Translations under genes and position numbers: made by a program | Assembly (NCBI GenBank): GCA_914767715.1 | Contig: OU612067.1 | Location: forward strand, 21,052,162-21,116,161 | DNA from: Membranipora membranacea | Lineage: Eukaryota; Bryozoa; Gymnolaemata; Cheilostomatida; Membraniporidae | Length of the DNA stretch: 64,000 nt | Direction of reading: 5' to 3' | Shown: positions 1 to 12,400 of the stretch, piece after piece | How positions within the stretch are numbered: position 1 is the first letter of the stretch | How the letters are laid out: each line of letters begins with the position of its first letter | The notes under the pieces: generated by a model | The model's input: only the letters and a program-made list of their open reading frames with translations | Databases searched by the model: none | What the model was told of the DNA's origin: nothing

Positions 1-404
1 ACTAAAAGGGGCAGCCCCAAACGGATTTCAGTTCGAAAGTCAGCATGAAATTCCCCACGGTTTAGAGTAGGTTATGAGGAAATCTATTTTTTGAACTGGC
101 CGTAAAAAAAGCAAATGATCCCCCCTTTGTTACTTTTTTTAATTTAAAAATCGCTCTCATTTGCGTTCTATTTATCGTAGGATCTTCATATTCTGGAATT
201 TGAATGAGGCCAATGAGGCCATCAACCGGTGCGAGTTTGAAAGAATTCCGATGGCTATTTAAATTTTTTACCCTGCGTTTGGCATGTTTTTTAATGACAA
301 AAGTTGCCCTCGTTAAAAATGTCGCTGACGCCAAACTAAAAGGGGCAGCCCCAAACGGGTTTCAGTTCCAAAGTCAGCATGAAATTCCCCACGGTTTAGA
401 GTAG
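1..404. repeat. Array start in window: 70-bp partial plus one complete monomer
   Basis: Bases 1-70 are the tail of a monomer cut by the window edge, so the array continues leftward beyond this window. The complete unit at 71-404 carries private variants ('caaatgatcccccc', 'cgctctcatttgcg', 'caaccggtgcg', 'aaagttgccc'). Confidence 0.9.
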
Positions 405-1738
405 GTTATGAGGAAATCTATTTTTTGAACTGGCCGTAAAAAAAGCAAAGGGTCCCCCCTTTGTTACTTTTTTTAATTTTAAAATCGCTCTCATTTCCAT
501 TCTATTTATCGTAGGATCTTCATATTCTGGAATTTGAATAAGGCCAATGAGGCCATCTACTGGTGCGAGTTTGAAAGAATTCCGATGGCTATTCAAATTT
601 TTTACCCTGCGTTTGGCATGTTTTTAATGACATAAGTGGCCCTCGTTAAAAATGTTGCTGACGCCAAACTAAAAGGGGCAGCCCCAAACGGGTTTCAGTA
701 CCAAAGTCAGCATGAAATTCCCCACGGTTTAGAGTAGGTTATGAGGAAATCTATTTTTTGAACTGGCCGTAATAAAAGCAAAGGGTCCCCCCTTTGTTAC
801 TTTTTTTAATTTTAATATCGCTCTCATTTCCGTTCTATTTATCGTAGGATCTTCATATTCTGGAATTCGAATAAGGCCAATGAGGCCATCAACTGGTTCG
901 AGTTTGAAAGAATTCCGATGGCTATTTAAATTTTTTACCCTGCGTTTGGCATGTTTTTTAATGACAAAAGTGGCCCTCGTTATAAATGTCGCTGACGCCA
1001 AACTAAAATGGGCAGCCCCAAACGGGTTTCAGTTCCAAAGTCAGCATGAAATTCCCCACGGATTAGAGTAGGTTATGAGGAAATCTATTTTTTGAACTGG
1101 CCGTAAAAAAAGCAAAGGGTCCCCCCTTTGTTACTTTTTTTAATTTTAAAATCGCTCTCATTTCCATTCTATTTATCGTAGGATCTTCATATTCTGGAAT
1201 TTGAATAAGGCCAATGAGGCCATCTACTGGTGCGAGTTTGAAAGAATTCCGATGGCTATTCAAATTTTTTACCCTGCGTTTGGCATGTTTTTAATGACAT
1301 AAGTGGCCCTCGTTAAAAATGTTGCTGACGCCAAACTAAAAGGGGCAGCCCCAAACGGGTTTCAGTACCAAAGTCAGCATGAAATTCCCCACGGTTTAGA
1401 GTAGGTTATGAGGAAATCTATTTTTTGAACTGGCCGTAATAAAAGCAAAGGGTCCCCCCTTTGTTACTTTTTTTAATTTTAATATCGCTCTCATTTCCGT
1501 TCTATTTATCGTAGGATCTTCATATTCTGGAATTCGAATAAGGCCAATGAGGCCATCAACTGGTTCGAGTTTGAAAGAATTCCGATGGCTATTTAAATTT
1601 TTTACCCTGCGTTTGGCATGTTTTTTAATGACAAAAGTGGCCCTCGTTATAAATGTCGCTGACGCCAAACTAAAATGGGCAGCCCCAAACGGGTTTCAGT
1701 TCCAAAGTCAGCATGAAATTCCCCACGGATTAGAGTAG
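405..1738. repeat. Two apparently identical 667-bp dimers (405-1071 and 1072-1738)
   Basis: The first unit of each dimer carries 'catttccattc', 'gaataaggcc', 'catctactgg', 'ctattcaaat', 'gacataagtgg', 'gttgctgacg' and 'cagtaccaaag'. The second carries 'gtaataaaagc', 'taatatcgc', 'gaattcgaataagg', 'ggttcgag', 'gttataaatg' and 'aaaatgggc'. I found no difference between the two dimers. The first unit is 333 bp because its T-tract before 'aatgac' has five T. A diverged relative lies at about 5077-5640, 4672 bp (14 units) from the first dimer. Confidence 0.9.
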
Positions 1739-4700
1739 GTTATGAGGAAATCTATTTTTTGAACTGGCCGTAAAAAAAGCAATGGGTCCCCCCTTTGTTA
1801 CTTTTTTTAATTTTAAAATCGCTCTCATTTCCGTTCTATTTATCCTAGGATCTTCATATTCTGGAATTTGAATGAGGCCAATGAGGCCATCAACTGGTTC
1901 GAGTTTGAAATAATTCCGATGGCTATTTGAATTTTTTACCCTGCGTTTGGCATGTTTTTAAATGACAAAAGTGGCCCCCGTTAAAAATGTCGCTGACGCC
2001 AAACTAAAAGGGGCAGCCCCAAACGGGTTTCAGTTCGAAAGTCAGCATGAAATTCCCCACGGTTTAGAGTAGGTTATGAGGAAATCTATTTTTTGAACTG
2101 GCCGTAAAAAAAGCAAAGGGTCCCCCCTTTGTTACTTTTTTAATTTTAAAATCGCTCTCATTTCCGTTCTATTTATCGTAGGATCTTCATATTCTGGAAT
2201 TTGAATGAGGCCAATGAGGCCATCAACTGGTGCGAGTTTGAAAGAATTCCGATGGCTATTTAAATTTTTTACCCTGCGTTTGGCATGTTTTTTAATGACA
2301 AAAGTGGCCCTCATTAAAAATGTCGCTGACGCCAAACTAAAAGGAACAGCCCCAAACGGGTTTCAGTTCCAAAGTCAGCATGAAATTCCCCACGGATTAG
2401 AGTAGGTTATGAGGAAATCTATTTTTTGAACTGGCCGTAATAAAAGCAAAGGGTCCCCCCTTTGTTACTTTTTTAAATTTTAAAATCGCTCTCATTTCCG
2501 TTCTATTTATCGTAGGATCTTCATATTCTGGAATTTGAATGAGGCCAATGAGGCCATCAACTGGTCGGAGTTTGAAAGAAATCCGATTGCTATTTAAATT
2601 TTTTACCCTGCGTTTGGCATGTTTTTTAATGACAAAAGTGGCCCTCGTTAAAAATGTCGCTGACGCCAAACTAAAAGGGGCAGCCCCAAACGGGTTTCAG
2701 TTCCAAAGTCAGCATGAAATTCCCCACGGATTAGAGTAGGTTATGAGGAAATATATTTTTTGAACTGGCCGTAAAAAAAGCAATGGGTCCCCCCTTTGTT
2801 ACTTTTTTTAATTTTAAAATCGCTCTCATTTCCGTTCTATTTATCGTAGGATCTTCATATTCTGGAATTTTAATGAGGCCAATCAGGCCATCAACTGGTC
2901 TGAGTTTGAGAGAATTCCGATGGCTATTTAAATTTTTAACCCTGCGTTTGGCATGTTTTTTTATGACAAAAGTGGCCCCCGTTAAAAATGTCGCTGGCAC
3001 CAAACTAAAAGGGGCAGCCCGAAACGGGTTTCAGTTCCAAAGTCATCATGAAATTCCCCACGGTTTAGAGTAGGTTATGAGGAAATCTATTTTTTGAACT
3101 GGCCGTAAAAAAAGCAAAGGGTCCCCCCTTTGTTACTTTTTTTAATTTTAAAATCGCTCTCATTTCCGTTCTTTTTATCGTAGGATCTTCATATTCTGGA
3201 ATTTGAATGAGGCCAATGAGGCCATCAACTGGTGCGAGTTTGAAAGAATTCCGATGGCTATTTAAATTTTTTACCCTGCGTTTGGCATGTTTTTTAATGA
3301 CAAAAGTGGCCCTCGTTATAAATGTCGCTGACGCCAAACTAAAATGGGCAGCCCCAAACGGGTTTCAGTTCCAAAGTCAGCATGAAATTCCCCACGGATT
3401 AGAGTAGGTTATGAGGAAATCTATTTTTTGAACTGGCCGTAAAAAAAGCAATGGGTCCCCCCTTTGTTACTTTTTTTAATTTTAAAATCGCTCTCATTTC
3501 CGTTCTATTTATCGTAGGATCTTCATATTCTGGAATTTGAATGAGGCCAATGAGGCCATCAACTGGTTCGAGTTTGAAATAATTCCGATGGCTATTTGAA
3601 TTTTTTACCCTGCGTTTGACATGTTTTTAAATGACAAAAGTGGCCCTCGTTAAAAATGTCGCTGACGCCAAACTAAAAGGGGCAGCCCCAAACGGGTTTC
3701 AGTTCGAAAGTCAGCATGAAATTCCCCACGGTTTAGAGTAGGTTATGAGGAAATCTATTTTTTGAACTGGCCGTAAAAAAAGCAAAGGGTCCCCCCTTTG
3801 TTACTTTTTTAATTTTAAAATCGCTCTCATTTCCGTTCTATTTATCGTAGGATCTTCATATTCTGGAATTTGAATGAGGCCAATGAGGCCATCAACTGGT
3901 GCGAGTTTGAAAGAATTCCGATGCCTATTTGAATTTTTTACCCTGCGTTTGACATGTTTTTAAATGACAAAAGTGGCCCTCGTTAAAAATGTCGCTGACA
4001 CCAAACTAAAAGGGGCAGCCCCAAACGGGTTTCAGTTCGAAAGTCAGCATGAAATTCCCCACGGTTTAGAGTAGGTTATGAGGAAATCTATTTTTTGAAC
4101 TGGCCGTAAAAAAAGCAAAGGGTCCCCCCTTTGTTACTTTTTTAATTTTAAAATCGCTCTCATTTCCGTTCTATTTATCGTAGGATCTTCATATTCTGGA
4201 ATTTGAATGAGGCCAATGAGGCCATCAACTGGTGCGAGTTTGAAAGAATTCCGATGGCTATTTAAATTTTTTACCCTGCGTTTGGCATGTTTTTTAATGA
4301 CAAAAGTGGCCCTCATTAAAAATGTCGCTGACGCCAAACTAAAAGGAACAGCCCAAACGGGTTTCAGTTCCAAAGTCAGCATGTAATTCCCCACGGATTA
4401 GAGTAGGTTATGAGGAAATCTATTTTTTGAACTGGCCGTAATAAAAGCAAAGGGTCCCCCCCCTTTGTTACTTTTTTTAATTTTAAAATCGCTCTCATTT
4501 CCGTTCTATTTATCGTAGGATCTTCATATTCTGGAATTTGAATGAGGCCAATGAGGCCATCAACTGGTGCGAGTTTGAAAGAATTCCGATGGCTATTTAA
4601 GTTTTTTATCCTGCATTTGGCGTGTTTTTTAATGACAAAAGTGGCCCTCGTTAAAAATGTTGCTGACGCCAAACTAAAAGGGGCAGCCCCAAACGGGTTT

Positions 4701-4742
4701 CAGTTCCAAAGTCAGCATGAAATTCCCCACGGTTTAGAGTAG
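1739..4742. repeat. Nine monomers with an internal 5-unit relationship and chimeric units
   Basis: The unit at 1739 and the unit at 3408 (1669 bp apart) share 'gaaataattccg', 'ctatttgaattt' and 'gtttttaaatgac'. Units carrying 'aaaggaacagcc' follow at about 2343 and 4345. The unit at 3742-4074 looks chimeric: its left part has the short T-tract seen in the 'ggaacagcc' type and its right part has the 'ctatttgaattt...tttgacatg' type. The unit at 4407-4742 has two extra C in the C-tract (336 bp) and the unit before it lacks two bases (332 bp). Confidence 0.8.
2072..3320. repeat. HOR block, copy 1 of a pair 6008 bp (18 monomers) apart
   Basis: Nearly four monomers match 8080-9328. Shared private variants include 'aaaggaacagcc', 'ttccgattgc/atccgattgc', 'gaaatatatttttt', 'aatcaggccatc', 'ttgagagaattcc', 'gttttttttatgac'-like T-tract length, and 'gctggcaccaaac'. 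Differences include 'ggtcggag' against 'ggtccgag' and 'ggtctgag' against 'ggtgcgag'. The match breaks at about 3320, where this copy reads 'gttataaatg' and the other 'gttaaaaatg'. Confidence 0.8.
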
Positions 4743-7700
4743 GTTATGAGGAAATCTATTTTTTGAACTGGCCGTAATAAAAGCAAGGGGTCCCCCCTTT
4801 GTTACTTTTTTTAATTTTAAAATGGCTCTCATTTCTGTTCTATTTATCGTAGGATCTTCATATTCTGGAATTTTAATGAGGCCAATGAGGCCATCAACTG
4901 GTGCGAGTTTGAAAGAATTCCGATGGCTATTTAAATTTTTTACCCTGCGTTTGGCATGTTTTTTAATGACAAAAGTGGCCCTCGTTAAAAATGTCGCTGA
5001 CGCCAAACTAAAAGGGGCAGCCCCAAACGGGTTTCAGTTCCAAAGTCAGCATGAAATTCCCCACGGTTTAGAGTAGGTTATGAGGAAATCTATTTTTTGA
5101 ACTGGCCGTAAAAAAAGCAAAGGGTCCCCCCTTTGTTACTTTTTTTAATTTTAAAATCGCTCTCATTTCCATTCTATTTATCGTAGGATCTTCATATTCT
5201 GGAATCTGAATAAGGCCAATGAGGCCATCTACTGGTGCGAGTTTGAAAGAATTCCGATGGCTATTCAAATTTTTTACCCTGCGTTTGGCATGTTTTTAAT
5301 GACATAAGTGGCCCTCGTTAAAAATGTTGCTGACGCCAAACTAAAAGGGGCAGCCCCAAACGGGTTTCAGTACCAAAGTCAGCATGAATTTCCCCACGGT
5401 TTAGAGTAGGTTATGAGGAAATCTATTTTTTGAACTGGCCGTAATAAAAGCAAAGGGTCCCCCCTTTGTTACTTTTTTTAATTTTAATATCGCTCTCATT
5501 TCCGTTCTATTTATCGTAGGATCTTCATATTCTGGAATTCGAATAAGGCCAATGAGGCCATCAACTGGTCCGAGTTTGAAAGAATTCCGATGGCTATTTA
5601 AATTTTTTACCCTGCGTTTGGCATGTTTTTTAATGACATAAGTGGCCCTCGTTAAAAATGTTGCTGACGCCAAACTAAAAGGGGCAGCCCCAAACGGGTT
5701 TCAGTACCAAAGTCAGCATGAAATTCCCCACGGATTAGAGTAGGTTATGAGGAAATCTATTTTTTGAACTGGCCGTAAAAAAAGCAATGAGTCCCCCCTT
5801 TGTTACTTTTTTTAATTTTAAAGTCGCTCTCATTTCCGTTCTATTTATCGTAGGATCTTCATATTCTGGAATTTGAAGGAGGCCAATGAGGCCATCAACT
5901 GGTCCGAGTTTGAAAGAATTCCGATGGCTATTTAAATTTTTTACCCTGCGTTTGGCATGTTTTTTAATGACAAAAGTGGCCCTCGGTAAAAATGTCGCTG
6001 ACGCCAAACTAAAAGGGGCAGCCCGAAACGGGTTTCAGTTCCAAAGTCAGCATGAAATTCCCCACGGTTTAGAGTAGGTTATGAGGAATTTTTTTTTTTG
6101 AACTGGCCGTAAAAAAAGCAAAGGGTCCCCCCTTTGTTACTTTTTTTAATTTTAAAATCGCTCTGATTTCCGTTCTATTTATCGTAGGATCTTCATATTC
6201 TGGAATTTGAATGAGGCCAATGAGGCCATCGACTGGTCCGAGTTTGAAAGAATTCCGATGGCTATTTAAATTTTTTACCATGCGTTTGGCATGTTTTTTA
6301 ATGACAAAAGTGGCCCCCGTTAAAAATGTCGCTGACGCCAAACTAAAAGGGGCAGCCCCAAACGGGTTTCAGTTCCAAAGTCAGCATGAAATTCCCCACG
6401 GTTTAGAGTAGGTTATGAGGAAATCTATTTTTTGAACTGGCCGTAAAAAAAGCAAAGGGTCCCCCCTTTGTTACTTTTTTTAATTTTAAAGTCGCTCTGA
6501 TTTCAGTTCTATTTATCGTAGGATCTTCATATTCTGGAATTTGAATGAGGCCAATGAGGCCATCGACTGGTCCGAGTTTAAAAGAATTCCGATGGCTATT
6601 TAAATTTTTTACCCTGCGTTTGGCATGTTTTTTTATGACAAAAGTGGCCCCCGTTAAAAATGTCGCTGGCGCCAAACTAAAAGGGGCAGCCCGAAACGGG
6701 TTTCAGTTCCAAAGTCATCATAAAATTCCCCACGGTTTAGAGTAGGTTATGAGGAAATCTATTTTTTGAACTGGCCGTAAAAAAAGCAGAGGGTCCCCCC
6801 TTTGTTACTTTTTTTAATTTTAAAATCGCTCTCATTTCCGTTCTATTTATCGTAGGATCTTCATATTCTGGAATTTGAATGAGGCCAATGAGGCCATCAA
6901 CTGGTGCGAGTTTGAAAGAATTCCGATGGCTATTTAAATTTTTTACCCTGCGTTTGGCATGTTTTTTAATGACATAAGTGGCCCTCGTTAAAAATGTCGC
7001 TGACGCCAAACTAAAAGGGGCAACCCCAAACGGGTTTCAGTTCCAAAGTCAGCATGAATTTCCCCACGGTTTAGAGTAGGTTATGAGGAAATCTATTTTT
7101 TGAACTGGCCGTAAAAAAAGCAAAGGGTCCCCCCTTTGTTACTTTTTTTAATTTTAAAATCGCACTCATTTCCATTCTATTTATCGTAGGATCTTCATAT
7201 TCTGGAATTTGAATAAGGCCAATGAGGCCATCAACTGGTGCGAGTTTGAAAGAATTCCGATGGCTATTCAAATTTTTTACCCTGCGTTTGGCATGTTTTT
7301 TAATGACATAAGTGGCCCTCGTTAAAAATGTTGCTGACGCCAAACTAAAAGGGGCAGCCCCAAACGGGTTTCAGTACCAAAGTCAGCATGAAATTCCCCA
7401 CGGATTAGAGTAGGTTATGAGGAAATCTATTTTTTGAACTGGCCGTAAAAAAAGCAAAGGGTCCCCCCTTTGTTACTTTTTTAATTTTAAAATCGCTCTC
7501 ATTTCCGTTCTATTTATCGTAGGATCTTCATATTCTCGAATTTGAATGAGGCCAATGAGGCCATCAACTGGTGCGAGTTTGAAAGAATTCCGATGGCTAT
7601 TTAAATTTTTTACCCTGCGTTTGGCTTGTTTTTTAATGACAAAAGTGGCCCTCATTAAAAATGTCGCTGACGCCAAACTAAAAGGAACAGCCCCAAACGG

Positions 7701-7746
7701 GTTTCAGTTCCAAAGTCAGCATGAAATTCCCCACGGATTAGAGTAG
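4743..7746. repeat. Nine monomers including a diverged dimer copy and a 'gcccgaaac' cluster
   Basis: 5077-5640 is a relative of the 405-1738 dimer but its second unit switches to another type after 'ggtccgag'. 5744-6745 contains units with 'gcccgaaacggg', 'cgctctgattt' and 'catcgactgg' variants shared only locally. The unit beginning at 6078 has an 11-T run ('gaggaattt...') replacing the usual 'gaggaaatctattttttg'. The unit at 7080-7412 is another relative of the 'catttccattc...gacataagtgg...cagtaccaaag' type. Confidence 0.75.
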
Positions 7747-8079
7747 GTTATGAGGAAATCTATTTTTTGAACTGGCCGTAAAAAAAGCGATGGGTCCCCC
7801 CTTTGTTACTTTTTTTAATTCTAAAATCGCTGTCATTTCCGTTCTATTTATCGTAGGATCTTCATATTCTGGAATTTGAATGAGGCCAATGAGGCCATCA
7901 ACTGGTCCGAGTTTGAAAGAATTCCGATGGCTATTTGAATTTTTTACCCTGCGTTTGGCATGTTTTTAAATGACAAAAGTGGCCCTCGTTAAAAATGTCG
8001 CTGACGCCAAACTAAAAGGGGCAGCCCCAAACGGATTTCAGTTCGAAAGTCAGCATGAAATTCCCCACGGTTTAGAGTA

Positions 8080-9328
8080 GGTTATGAGGAAATCTATTTT
8101 TTGAACTGGCCGTAAAAAAAGCAAAGGGTCCCCCCTTTGTTACTTTTTTAATTTTAAAATCGCTCTCATTTCCGTTCTATTTATCGTAGGATCTTCATAT
8201 TCTGGAATTTGAATGAGGCCAATGAGGCCATCAACTGGTGCGAGTTTGAAAGAATTCCGATGGCTATTTAAATTTTTTACCCTGCGTTTGGCATGTTTTT
8301 TAATGACAAAAGTGGCCCTCATTAAAAATGTCGCTGACGCCAAACTAAAAGGAACAGCCCCAAACGGGTTTCAGTTCCAAAGTCAGCATGAAATTCCCCA
8401 CGGATTAGAGTAGGTTATGAGGAAATCTATTTTTTGAACTGGCCGTAATAAAAGCAAAGGGTCCCCCCTTTGTTACTTTTTTAAATTTTAAAATCGCTCT
8501 CATTTCCGTTCTATTTATCGTACGATCTTCATATTCTGGAATTTGAATGAGGCCAATGAGGCCATCAACTGGTCCGAGTTTGAAAGAATTCCGATTGCTA
8601 TTTAAATTTTTTACCCTGCGTTTGGCATGTTTTTTAATGACAAAAGTGGCCCTCGTTAAAAATGTCGCTGACGCCAAACTAAAAGGGGCAGCCCCAAACG
8701 GGTTTCAGTTCCAAAGTCAGCATGAAATTCCCCACGGATTAGAGTAGGTTATGAGGAAATATATTTTTTGAACTGGCCGTAAAAAAAGCAATGGGTCCCC
8801 CCTTTTTTACTTTTTTTAATTTTAAAATCGCTCTCTGTTCCGTTCTATTTATCGTAGGATCTTCATATTCTGGAATTTTAATGAGGCCAATCAGGCCATC
8901 AACTGGTGCGAGTTTGAGAGAATTCCGATGGCTATTTAAATTTTTAACCCTGCGTTTGGCATGTTTTTTTATGACAAAAGTGGCCCCCGTTAAAAATGTC
9001 GCTGGCACCAAACTAAAAGGGGCAGCCCGAAACGGGTTTCAGTTCCAAAGTCATCATGAAATTCCCCACGGTTTAGAGTAGGTTATGAGGAAATCTATTT
9101 TTTGAACTGGTCGTAAAAAAAGCAAAGGGTCCCCCCTTTGTTACTTTTTTTAATTTTAAAATCGCTCTCATTTCCGTTCTTTTTATCGTAGGATCTTCAT
9201 ATTCTGGAATTTGAATGAGGCCAATGAGGCCATCAACTGGTGCGAGTTTGAAAGAATTCCGATGGCTATTTAAATTTTTTACCCTGCGTTTGGCATGTTT
9301 TTTAATGACAAAAGTGGCCCTCGTTAAA
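8080..9328. repeat. HOR block, copy 2 of the 6008-bp-spaced pair
   Basis: Partner of 2072-3320. The homology may start as early as 7747, where the unit resembles the one at 1739 ('ctatttgaattt', 'gtttttaaatgac'), though with several differences. Private changes in this copy include 'tacgatc' near 8521, 'ccttttttac' near 8801, 'ctctctgttcc' near 8832 and 'ctggtcgt' near 9108. Two units with 'aaaggaacagcc' occur here, at 7683 and 8351, so this end of the block was locally duplicated. Confidence 0.8.
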
Positions 9329-9415
9329 AATGTCGCTGACACCAAACTAAAAGGGGCAGCCCCAAACGGGTTTCAGTTCGAAAGTCAGCATGAAATTCCC
9401 CACGGTTTAGAGTAG

Positions 9416-12400
9416 GTTATGAGGAAATCTATTTTTTGAACTGGCCGTAAAAAAAGCAAAGGGTCCCCCCTTTGTTACTTTTTTTAATTTAAAAATCGCT
9501 CTCATTTCCGTTCTATTTATCGTAGGATCTTCATATTCTGGAATTTGAATGAGGCCAATGAGGCCATCAACTGGTGCAAGTTTGAAAGAATTCCGATGGC
9601 TATTTAAATTTTTTACCCTGCGTTTGGCATGTTTTTAATGACAAAAGTGGCCCTCGTTAAAAATGTTGCTGACGCCAAACTAAAAGGGGCAGCCCCAAAC
9701 GGGTTTCAGTTCCAAAGTCAGCATGAAATTCCCCACGGTTTAGAGTAGGTTATGAGGAAATCTATTTTTTGAACTGGCCGTAATAAAAGCAAAGGGTCCC
9801 CCCTTTGTTACTTTTTTAAATTTTAAAATCGCTCTCATTTCCGTTCTATTTATCGTAAGATCTTCATATTCTGGAATTTGAATGAGGTCAATGAGGCCAT
9901 CAACTGGTGCGAGTTTGAAAGAATTCCGATGGCTATTTAAATTTTTTACCCTGCGTTTGGCATGTTTTTTAATGACAAAAGTGGCCATCGTTAAAAATGT
10001 CGCTGACGCCAAACTAAAAGGGGCAGCCCCAAACGGGTTTCAGTTCCAAAGTCAGCATGAAAATCCCCACGGATTAGAGTAGGTTATGAGGAAATCTATT
10101 TTTTGAACTGGCCGTAAAAAAAGGAATGGGTCCCCCCTTTGTTACCTTTTTTAATTTTAAAATCGCTCTCATTTCCGTTCTATTTATCGTAGGATCTTCA
10201 TATTCTGGAATTTGAATGAGGCCAATGAGGCCATCAACTGGTCCGAGTTTGAGAGAATTCCGATGGCTATTCAAATTTTTTACCCTGCGTTTGGCATGTT
10301 TTTTTATGACAAAAGTGGCCCCCGTTAAAAATGTCGCTGGCGCCAAACTAAAAGGGGCAGCCCGAAACGGGTTTCAGTTCCAAAGTCATCATGAAATTGC
10401 CCACGGTTTAGAGTAGGTTATGAGGAAATCTATTTTTTGAACTGGCCGTAAAAAAAGCAAAGGGTCCCCCCTTTGTTACTTTTTTAAATTTTAAAATCGC
10501 TCTCATTTCCGTTCTATTTATCGTAGGATCTTCATATTCTGGAATTTGAATGAAGCCAATGAGGCCATCAACTGGTGCGAGTTTGAAAGAATTCTGATGG
10601 CTATTTAAATTTTTTACCCTGCGTCTGGCATGTTTTTAATGACAAAAGTGGCCCTCGTTAAAAATGTCGCTGACGCCAAACTAAAAGGGGCAGCCCCAAA
10701 CGGGTTTCAGTTCCAAAGTCAGCATGAAATTCCCCACGGATTAGAGTAGGTTATGAGGAAATCTATTTTTTGAACTGGCCGTAAAAAATGGAATGGGTCC
10801 CCCCTTTGTTACCTTTTTTAATTTTAAAATCGCTCTCATTTCCGTTCTATTTATCGTAGGATCTTCATATTCTGGAATTTGAATGAAGCCAATGAGGCCA
10901 TCAACTGGTGCGAGTTTGAAAGAATTCCGATGGCTATTTAATTTTTTTACCCTGCGTTTGGCATGTTTTTTAATGACAAAAGTGGCCCTCGTTAAAAATG
11001 TCGCTGACGCCAAACTAAAAGGGGCAGCCCCAAACGGGGTTCAGTTCCAAAGTCAGCATGAAATTCCCCACGGATTAGAGTAGGTTATGAGGAAATATAT
11101 TTTTTGAACTGGCCGTAAAAAAAGCAATGGGTCCCCCCTTTGTTACTTTTTTTAATTTTAAAATCGCTCTCATTTCCGTTCTATTTATCGTAGGATCTTC
11201 ATATTCTGCAATTTGAATGAGGCCAATGAGGCCATCAACTGGTGCGAGTTTGAAAGAATTCCGATGGCTATTTAAATTTTTTACCCTGCGTCTGGCATGT
11301 GTTTAATGACAAAAGTGGCCCTCGTTAAAAATGTTGCTGACGCCAAACTAAAAGGGGCAGCCCCAAACGGGTTTCAGTTCCAAAGTCAGCATGAAATTCC
11401 CCACGGTTTAGAGTAGGTTATGAGGAAATCTATTTTTTGAACTGGCCGTAAAAAAAGCAAAGGGTCCCCCCTTTGTTACTTTTTTTAATTTTAAAATCGC
11501 TCTCATTTCCGTTCTATTTATCGTAGGATCTTCATATTCTGGAATTTGAATGAGGCCAATGAGGCCATCAACCGGTGCGAGTTTGAAAGAATTCCGATGG
11601 CTATTTAAATTTTTTACCCTGCGTTTGGCATGTTTTTAATGACAAAAGTGGCCCTCGTTAAAAATGTTGCTGACGCCAAACTAAAAGGGGCAGCCCCAAA
11701 CGGGTTTCAGTTCCAAAGTCAGCATGAAATTCCCCACGGTTTAGAGTAGGTTATGAGGAAATCTATTTTTTGAACCGGCCGTAATAAAAGCAAAGGGTCC
11801 CCCCTTTGTTACTTTCTTTAATTTTAAAATCGCTCTCATTTCCGTTCTATTTATCGTAGGATCTTCATATTCTGGAATTTGAATGAGGCCAATGAGGCCA
11901 TCAACTGGTGCGAGTTTGAAAAAATTCCGATGGCTATTTAAATTTTTCCCCTGCGTTTGGCATGTTTTTTAATGACAAAAGTGGCCCTCGTTAAAAATGT
12001 CGCTGACGCCAAACTAAAAGGGGCAGCCCGAAACGGGTTTCAGTTCCAAAGTCATCATGAAATTCCCCACGGTTTAGAGTAGGTTATGAGGAAATCTATT
12101 TTTTGAACCGGCCGTAATAAAAGCAAAGGGTCCCCCCTTTGTTACTTTTTTTAATTTTAAAATCGCTCTCATTTCCGTTCTATTTATCGTAGGATCTTCA
12201 TATTCTGGAATTTGAATGAGGCCAATGAGGCCATCAACTGGTGCGAGTTTAAAAGAATTCCGATGGCTATTTAAATTTTTTACCCTGCGTTTGGCATGTT
12301 TTTTAATGACAAAAGTGGCCCTCGTTAAAAATGTCGCTGACGCCAAACTAAAAGGGGCAGACCCAAACGGGTTTCAGTTCAAAAGTCAGCATGAAATTCC

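Noticed and set aside
62-334. 90-codon minus-strand frame and its many copies (also 66-codon plus-strand frames) as protein genes
   Set aside because: They recur with the satellite period, overlap each other on opposite strands, are broken by one-base T-tract changes in many units, change amino acids freely, and have no recognisable domain. They are treated as shadows of the repeat.
6078-6411. Sequencing error or insertion at the 11-T run
   Set aside because: The unit is still 334 bp long, so this is a set of substitutions ('aatctattttttt' region becoming T-rich), not an insertion; whether it is a base-calling error cannot be decided from one sequence.
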